Positions 6,289-10,287 of a DNA stretch of 10,287 nucleotides are shown piece after piece. The stretch's first letter is position 1. Every line of letters begins with the position of its first letter. The notes under the pieces are model-generated. The model searched no databases. It was not told where the DNA came from and worked only from the letters and a program-made list of their open reading frames with translations. Source of the DNA: Acidobacteria bacterium AH-259-G07 (GTDB lineage: Bacteria; Acidobacteriota; UBA6911; RPQK01; JADFOI01); the NCBI GenBank assembly GCA_027717925.1, contig JALLON010000076.1, forward strand, positions 1 to 10,287, in the 5' to 3' direction. A program made the translations under genes and the position numbers.

Positions 6289-7398
6289 GTGATCATTGAA
6301 TCGATAGAAATCCGAGTATGTCGAAATACCTGCGAAGCCATGCCGGACTCGGAGATGCGGGTTGGAGGCAAATCCACGTTTGATTTCCTGGTCGTCACAA
6401 TGAAAACGAATGAGGGAATCAAGGGCAACTCTTTTGGTTTCGCCGGGCGTGGCGCCGAGATGGCCGGGCACATCGCCAAGTCGGCCCTGAAGCCTTTTTT
6501 CCTTGGCAAGGACCCCCTGGCTCGAGAAAAACACTGGCAAGAATTCCGCATGTACGACCGCTGGTGGAATCATGTGCCCATCTACGCTTACGGACCTTTT
6601 GACATCTGTCTCTGGGATATTGCGGGTAAACTGGCCGGTCAACCTCTATACAGACTGCTGGGAGAATATCGGGATCGGGTTCCCGTTTACGCCAGCTCCT
6701 TCGTTCTTCCCACGCCCGAAGATTACGCTAAGCAAGCTCTGGAGGTGAAACAGCGCGGCTGGCACGCCTATAAGCTCCACCCGCCGGGAGACTGCGACTT
6801 CGACCTCAAAGCCTACCGCGCCTGCCGTGAAACCGTGGGCCCCGACTTTAAATTGATGGCCGATCCGGTGGCCGCTTACAATCACGAGCAAGCACTGCGA
6901 ATCGGGCGAGAGCTGGAGCAGCTAAACTATTATTGGCTGGAGGAGCCTCTTTTCGACGTGGATTTCCACGGCCTGCGCAAGCTCACATCCAAACTCGACA
7001 TCCCCATCTGTGGGACCGAAGTGCTGCATGGCCACCACTACTCCACAGGTGAATGCATTGCCACCGGGGTGGTGGACATCGTTGGCGCCGATGTTTCCTG
7101 GAAAGGCGGTGTGACGCCAGTCATAAAAACTGCTCACTTAGCAGAAGCCTTCGGGGTTCAGTGCGAACTGCACACCACCATTTACCATCCTCTGGAAGTT
7201 GTCAACCTGCACTGCTGCTGCGCGATTTCCAACTGTGAATTGTTTGAACTTCTCTATCCCCTCTCGTACATGGAGTTTGGTCTGAAAAACAAGATTGAAA
7301 TTGATGACGAGGGTTATGCCCACCCTCCAAAAACTTCTGGTATTGGCGTCGACTTCGATTGGGATTTTATCGACAATTGCACTATTAAGAAATTGTAA
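6289..7398 (+). CDS. Enolase superfamily protein, mandelate racemase/MLE type (probable sugar-acid dehydratase)
   Basis: A 369-residue enzyme with the two-domain enolase layout: an N-terminal capping domain (about 1-125) and a TIM-barrel. The family abstracts the proton alpha to a carboxylate using a Mg ion; most members in catabolic loci dehydrate sugar acids to 2-keto-3-deoxy acids. Metal ligands are expected at D192 (A-D-P), E218 (W-L-E-E-P) and E244 (C-G-T-E). The Asp-His dyad fits D268 (G-A-D-V-S-W-K-G-G-V-T) and H295 (E-L-H-T-T). The barrel strand that usually carries K-x-K reads K162-L-H164, so the second lysine is histidine and the substrate cannot be assigned. A Cys cluster (C309-C311, C316) is notable. 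GTG at 6289 is chosen because the M-I-I-E-S-I-E-I-R-V start matches family N-termini; the next ATG would remove the first strand. The adjoining mutarotase relic hints at L-rhamnonate or L-fuconate-like substrates (inference). Confidence 0.88.
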   Translation: MIIESIEIRVCRNTCEAMPDSEMRVGGKSTFDFLVVTMKTNEGIKGNSFGFAGRGAEMAGHIAKSALKPFFLGKDPLAREKHWQEFRMYDRWWNHVPIYAYGPFDICLWDIAGKLAGQPLYRLLGEYRDRVPVYASSFVLPTPEDYAKQALEVKQRGWHAYKLHPPGDCDFDLKAYRACRETVGPDFKLMADPVAAYNHEQALRIGRELEQLNYYWLEEPLFDVDFHGLRKLTSKLDIPICGTEVLHGHHYSTGECIATGVVDIVGADVSWKGGVTPVIKTAHLAEAFGVQCELHTTIYHPLEVVNLHCCCAISNCELFELLYPLSYMEFGLKNKIEIDDEGYAHPPKTSGIGVDFDWDFIDNCTIKKL

Positions 7399-7412
7399 CC
7401 AGAGAGGAATCA

Positions 7413-7661
7413 ATGGAGTCGGAAAAGCACAAGGTGAAGCGGTTTGGCCAGGCTATTCAACCGATTTTTCTTAAAGACGAGACCTTGTTCGCTTACTTCG
7501 AATACGTTGGTGACGATTTTGAAGCGGATATGGCCAAGATGGCAGCGGATGCCAAGACAGCGGAGTGGTGGTTCATCATGAAACCAATGCAGAAACCACT
7601 TCCCACCTGTCCCGAGGGGGAGTGGTGAGCCACAATGGAAGAAGTTTTTCACACCGATTGA
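7413..7661 (+). pseudogene. rhaM: L-rhamnose mutarotase family gene, internally deleted and with a premature TGA
   Basis: The frame opens 14 nt after the enolase-family stop with a good SD (GAGAGGA, 7402-7408). It matches the RhaM/DUF718 family: start V-K-R-F-G-Q-A-I, middle L-F-A-Y-F-E-Y-V-G-D-D-F-E-A-D-M, then A-E-W-W and P-E-G-E-W. Two lesions are visible. First, G-Q-A-I runs almost directly into I-F-L-K-D, skipping about 30 residues that in intact members (about 104-110 aa) hold the catalytic His and substrate Tyr (His22 region of E. coli RhaM). Second, E-G-E-W is followed by TGA (7626-7628), where relatives have a second Trp. Reading through gives A-T-M-E-E-V-F-H-T-D and a normal TGA at 7659-7661, the usual family C-terminus. 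The intact enzyme interconverts alpha and beta L-rhamnose. The remaining 71-residue product should be inactive. Preserved frame and ribosome-binding site suggest recent loss. Confidence 0.85.
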
Positions 7662-7699
7662 GTTCAAGGAGTTGCGAGCGAGCTGAGACGAGGCAGAAG

Positions 7700-9997
7700 A
7701 TGTATCTTCCAGGCTTTAGAGTCGTGGTCATGGCAATGGTGCTGCTGGGTTTGTGCACATACCAGCTGGCTCAGGAATTTGATACTGTGGTTACCTCCAA
7801 AAGCCGGAAGATCTTTCGTATCGCGGACCAAATAGAGGATCCACAGGAACGAAAAGCCTTTCTAGAGCTCTACAGACCGCAGGAAGCCCGAGAAAGGGCA
7901 AAGCTTGCCGAGTCTTTTGTCGAATCTTACCCTCAGTCCCGGTTTTTGGATCAGGTCTACGAGACCGGAGCGAAGGCTCATATCGATCTTGGTGACTACG
8001 AGCGTGCTCTAAACTATGCTCACGAGTCACTTCGACTCCTTCCCGAAAATCCCGTTCTCCTGGTACTGCTCGCCAATCTCCAGGTCCAGCACCGTTTGCT
8101 CGAAAAGGCAAAAGTAAGTGCACGCAATGGACTGGCGTACCTCGACCGTTTTGCCCGTCCCCAAGCGATTTCGGAAACAGAATGGCCGGATATCCAGCGT
8201 CGCTTGAGAGCATCCAATTACTATGCACTGGCGCGGGCCACAATGTTGCAGGCTTTGTCGCTCCCGAACGAGTCTCGGCGAAGGGAACTTCTCGAAGAGT
8301 GCGAGGCACTTCTGGGTAAGGCGGCACGTTTGAATCCAGCCGATCCAGAAATTGCCTATCTGATGGCTTTGAGTTCGCTTTCTCTCGGGAAAGTAAGCGT
8401 GGCTATTCAGGGCTTTGCCACCGCCTACCAGCTTGGGGGAGCCGTAACTGCTCAAGCCTTAGAGCAGCTACGGAAAATACACAAAGACTCTAAGGATAAA
8501 TCTTCAATCAACTTCGAGACTTTTCTGGAAAAGGCCCGGTCCGGTCGTCTCACCTTACCTCCGGTAGAACCGACTTCAAGAGATAAGGCTCCTCAGTGGC
8601 AGCTCCCCGGCTACGCCGGCTCGGACAGTTGTCTGGGATGTCACTTTGATAAACACAGTGCCTGGAGGCAGACTGGTATGGCACGGATGCTCCAGCTTTA
8701 CCGACCAGAGAACGTGATCGGCGATTTCAAAGAGAACAATGAGTTCTACGCCGGAGACGGAGTGGAGCTGCGAGGCTCGAAGATTGAAATCATTCCGGGT
8801 AAAAACCGATTCTTATTTGCCCACATGGTTGTTGACAAGGGCCGTCACTACTTTGAGATCAAACACTCTGATGGACGTTGGGTTCGCTATCCAGTCGATT
8901 ACACAATTGGCGTGAAGTGGCAGCAAGCCTATGCCACGCGACTCCCCAATGGGCAGATCCACGTATTTCCTATACAGTACAATGTGTTGCATAAAGAGTG
9001 GGTGAATTTCTGGAAAATTATTGACCACCCAGGAAGTGAACGCGCCGATGTGCTTCAATGGGAGAAACTAGGTCCTGCCACCAGCTATCACGTCAACTGC
9101 GCTCCCTGTCATACCAGTCAGTTAAGAAATACGAAGGGTGGAGGTTTCGAGCCTGACCACCTAGAGTTTAACGAACCCGGGATCAACTGCGAGATGTGCC
9201 ACGGCCCTTCTCAGAAGCATGTCTCTGCCATGATGGTCGGCAAACCTTACCCCAAACAACCACTGGAACCGCCAGTTGAGTTCGACAAAATCAGCAGCCA
9301 GACTTATATAGGGATTTGCGCGCAGTGCCACATGCAGTCAGCGCTGCGAGAGCCCGGTCAGGCTGGGGAACTGAACTATTCGAGAGAGGATGAGGTTTTT
9401 TTCCAGCGCAGCAAGAGCCGGCCTTTTGCCGAATTCTCACGCAAGGCCTTTTACAAGGATGGTCGATTCCGAGAAACGACCTTCATTGTCGAGTCCCTGC
9501 TGCGTTCCGCTTGCTGGAAAAAAGGGCAAGTCAGTTGTGGCCATTGTCACGACCCTCACGGTGATGACTTCTCCTCCAATCCGACGTCTCTCAAATTTTT
9601 GGGCCAACCTGACCAAATGTGCCTCCAATGCCACTCCGAATACAATGCTGGTATTGAAGTGCACACGGGTCACTCGAGAGAGTCGGAAGGGAGTCGCTGT
9701 CTTTCCTGCCACATGCCACGGATCATGCACAGCGTACTGTTTAAAGCCAGAACTCACCGTATCGATGATATTCCCAATCTGGAAATGACACGGCGCTTTG
9801 GACAGGAGGAAAGTCCCAACGCGTGCCTCATCTGTCATTCTGACAAAGACACGCAGTGGCTCAGTGCCTCGTTTAGTAAACGCGATGACGTTTGGGGCGA
9901 GCACGACGGCCTTGAGTTTGAGGTATTTACGAAACGGGCACTTCGCAAACAGTTGAGGCTGCGGGCAAACAAGGAGAAGCTGTCCAGAAACTGGTGA
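7700..9997 (+). CDS. Exported TPR protein with octaheme cytochrome c domain
   Basis: Starting at the ATG at 7700, the protein is 765 residues. That start has GAGG (7690-7693) 6 nt upstream and is followed at once by a hydrophobic export segment (residues about 6-25). An in-frame ATG at 7565 would add 45 polar residues and overlap the mutarotase relic, so it is rejected. TPR-like helices occupy about 55-130 and 165-255. Eight C-x-x-C-H heme c sites follow, beginning at about C311, C467, C497, C540, C613, C641, C667 and C709. Between the first and second lies a roughly 150-residue beta-rich insert with Y-T-I-G-V and Q-Q-x-Y motifs, as in the cytochrome c554-like/doubled-CxxCH TPR proteins of Acidobacteriota and Planctomycetota. 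Heme attachment implies a periplasmic or outer-surface location and an electron-transfer role; the physiological substrate of this family is not established. Only 102 bp separates the stop from the next gene, so cotranscription is likely. Confidence 0.9.
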   Translation: MYLPGFRVVVMAMVLLGLCTYQLAQEFDTVVTSKSRKIFRIADQIEDPQERKAFLELYRPQEARERAKLAESFVESYPQSRFLDQVYETGAKAHIDLGDYERALNYAHESLRLLPENPVLLVLLANLQVQHRLLEKAKVSARNGLAYLDRFARPQAISETEWPDIQRRLRASNYYALARATMLQALSLPNESRRRELLEECEALLGKAARLNPADPEIAYLMALSSLSLGKVSVAIQGFATAYQLGGAVTAQALEQLRKIHKDSKDKSSINFETFLEKARSGRLTLPPVEPTSRDKAPQWQLPGYAGSDSCLGCHFDKHSAWRQTGMARMLQLYRPENVIGDFKENNEFYAGDGVELRGSKIEIIPGKNRFLFAHMVVDKGRHYFEIKHSDGRWVRYPVDYTIGVKWQQAYATRLPNGQIHVFPIQYNVLHKEWVNFWKIIDHPGSERADVLQWEKLGPATSYHVNCAPCHTSQLRNTKGGGFEPDHLEFNEPGINCEMCHGPSQKHVSAMMVGKPYPKQPLEPPVEFDKISSQTYIGICAQCHMQSALREPGQAGELNYSREDEVFFQRSKSRPFAEFSRKAFYKDGRFRETTFIVESLLRSACWKKGQVSCGHCHDPHGDDFSSNPTSLKFLGQPDQMCLQCHSEYNAGIEVHTGHSRESEGSRCLSCHMPRIMHSVLFKARTHRIDDIPNLEMTRRFGQEESPNACLICHSDKDTQWLSASFSKRDDVWGEHDGLEFEVFTKRALRKQLRLRANKEKLSRNW

Positions 9998-10101
9998 TAG
10001 GATCTCACGTGAAAGCCTCGAGAAATTCACACCTGGAAATTTATCTGAAAGGACAGCCTGAGTTGATCCGAAGAACGAATGAAGGCATAGTTTTGCAAGC
10101 A

Positions 10102-10287
10102 ATGAAAACATATCTGGGTTTGATTTCAGCAGCGACTTTTGTGTGCGTCTGGGTGTTGGGGGGCGTCTCCCAAACATCCGATGCTCGCCCTGGCACTTGC
10201 GGTGCGGGGCAGATCTGCTTCGAGAACCGGCAAACCCAAGCTGGAATTGATTTTGTTTTAAACAATAGCAGCGTTGCCGACAAGCAC
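10102..10287 (+). CDS. CRTAC1-like (FG-GAP/ASPIC-UnbV) protein, N-terminal fragment
   Basis: Cut by the right edge; 62 codons are visible. Residues 5-27 form a signal peptide (L-G-L-I-S-A-A-T-F-V-C-V-W-V-L). They are followed by A-G-I-D-F-V-L-N-N-S-S-V-A-D-K-H, which closely resembles the opening of CRTAC1-family secreted proteins, just before their first G-G-x-A-x-x-D-x-D-N-D-G repeat. Full members carry FG-GAP/VCBS propeller repeats and a C-terminal ASPIC/UnbV domain and often lie beside TPR and multiheme cytochrome genes. The start is uncertain. GAAGG (10081-10085) is 16 nt before this ATG but only 7 nt before an in-frame TTG at 10093, which would add three residues; an in-frame GTG at 10009 is also open. 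The family call rests on a short stretch. Confidence 0.6.
   Translation, partial: MKTYLGLISAATFVCVWVLGGVSQTSDARPGTCGAGQICFENRQTQAGIDFVLNNSSVADKH

Noticed and set aside
7626..7661. TGA in the mutarotase frame read as Trp or as programmed read-through
   Set aside because: Several other genes here (TPR, receptor, RraA-family, cytochrome) end in TGA at family-typical C-termini, so TGA is a normal stop. The separate internal deletion already inactivates the gene, which favours decay.
7791..8327. Minus-strand open frame of 178 codons
   Set aside because: Opposite the TPR region of the cytochrome gene; the sense-strand reading is clearly the real one.
9437..10177. Minus-strand open frame of 246 codons
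   Set aside because: Antisense shadow of the octaheme cytochrome gene; no signal peptide, SD or recognisable family pattern.

Overview
The window reads as one strand-coherent accessory locus: six genes and one decayed gene, all on the + strand. The style points to an Acidobacteriota-like bacterium, or a related Gram-negative lineage with an outer membrane. The reasons are an Oar-type TonB-dependent receptor with an N-terminal carboxypeptidase-regulatory-like domain and no SusD partner, a TPR/multiheme cytochrome c, and the start of what looks like a CRTAC1 (FG-GAP/ASPIC-UnbV) protein. This combination is typical of Acidobacteriota and some Planctomycetota. The taxonomy is inference from gene style, not a measured placement.

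Layout: (1) 1-121 is a leader with a plausible promoter. (2) 122-1456 encodes an exported protein of about ten TPRs. (3) 1457-1756 is a regulatory gap with nested tandem duplications that duplicate a promoter-like element; the downstream copy carries a perfect GCAAA-TG-TTTGC palindrome between its -35 and -10. (4) 1757-5152 encodes the 1131-residue receptor. (5) 5153-5453 is a structured gap opening with a strong 14-bp hairpin. (6) 5454-6119 encodes an RraA-fold (HMG/CHA aldolase-like) enzyme. (7) 6120-6288 holds a possible 28-codon leader ORF with a near-ideal Shine-Dalgarno. (8) 6289-7398 encodes a mandelate-racemase-type enolase superfamily enzyme from a GTG start. (9) 7413-7661 is a broken L-rhamnose mutarotase (rhaM-family) gene. 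(10) 7700-9997 encodes an exported TPR protein with eight CxxCH heme motifs. (11) 10102 to the right edge is the N-terminus of the CRTAC1-like protein.

Working model (inference): the receptor imports a carbohydrate or sugar-acid ligand. The enolase superfamily enzyme dehydrates a sugar acid to a 2-keto-3-deoxy acid, and the RraA-fold protein cleaves that or a derived keto acid. The mutarotase relic suggests the pathway once handled a 6-deoxyhexose such as L-rhamnose or L-fucose. The TPR protein, octaheme TPR-cytochrome and CRTAC1-like protein would form an envelope module whose function is unknown. The most solid unusual observations are the doubly damaged rhaM gene, the duplicated promoter with an asymmetric operator-like palindrome, and the coupled mini-ORF before the enolase-family gene. 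I saw no tRNA, rRNA, CRISPR array, transposase or integrase.
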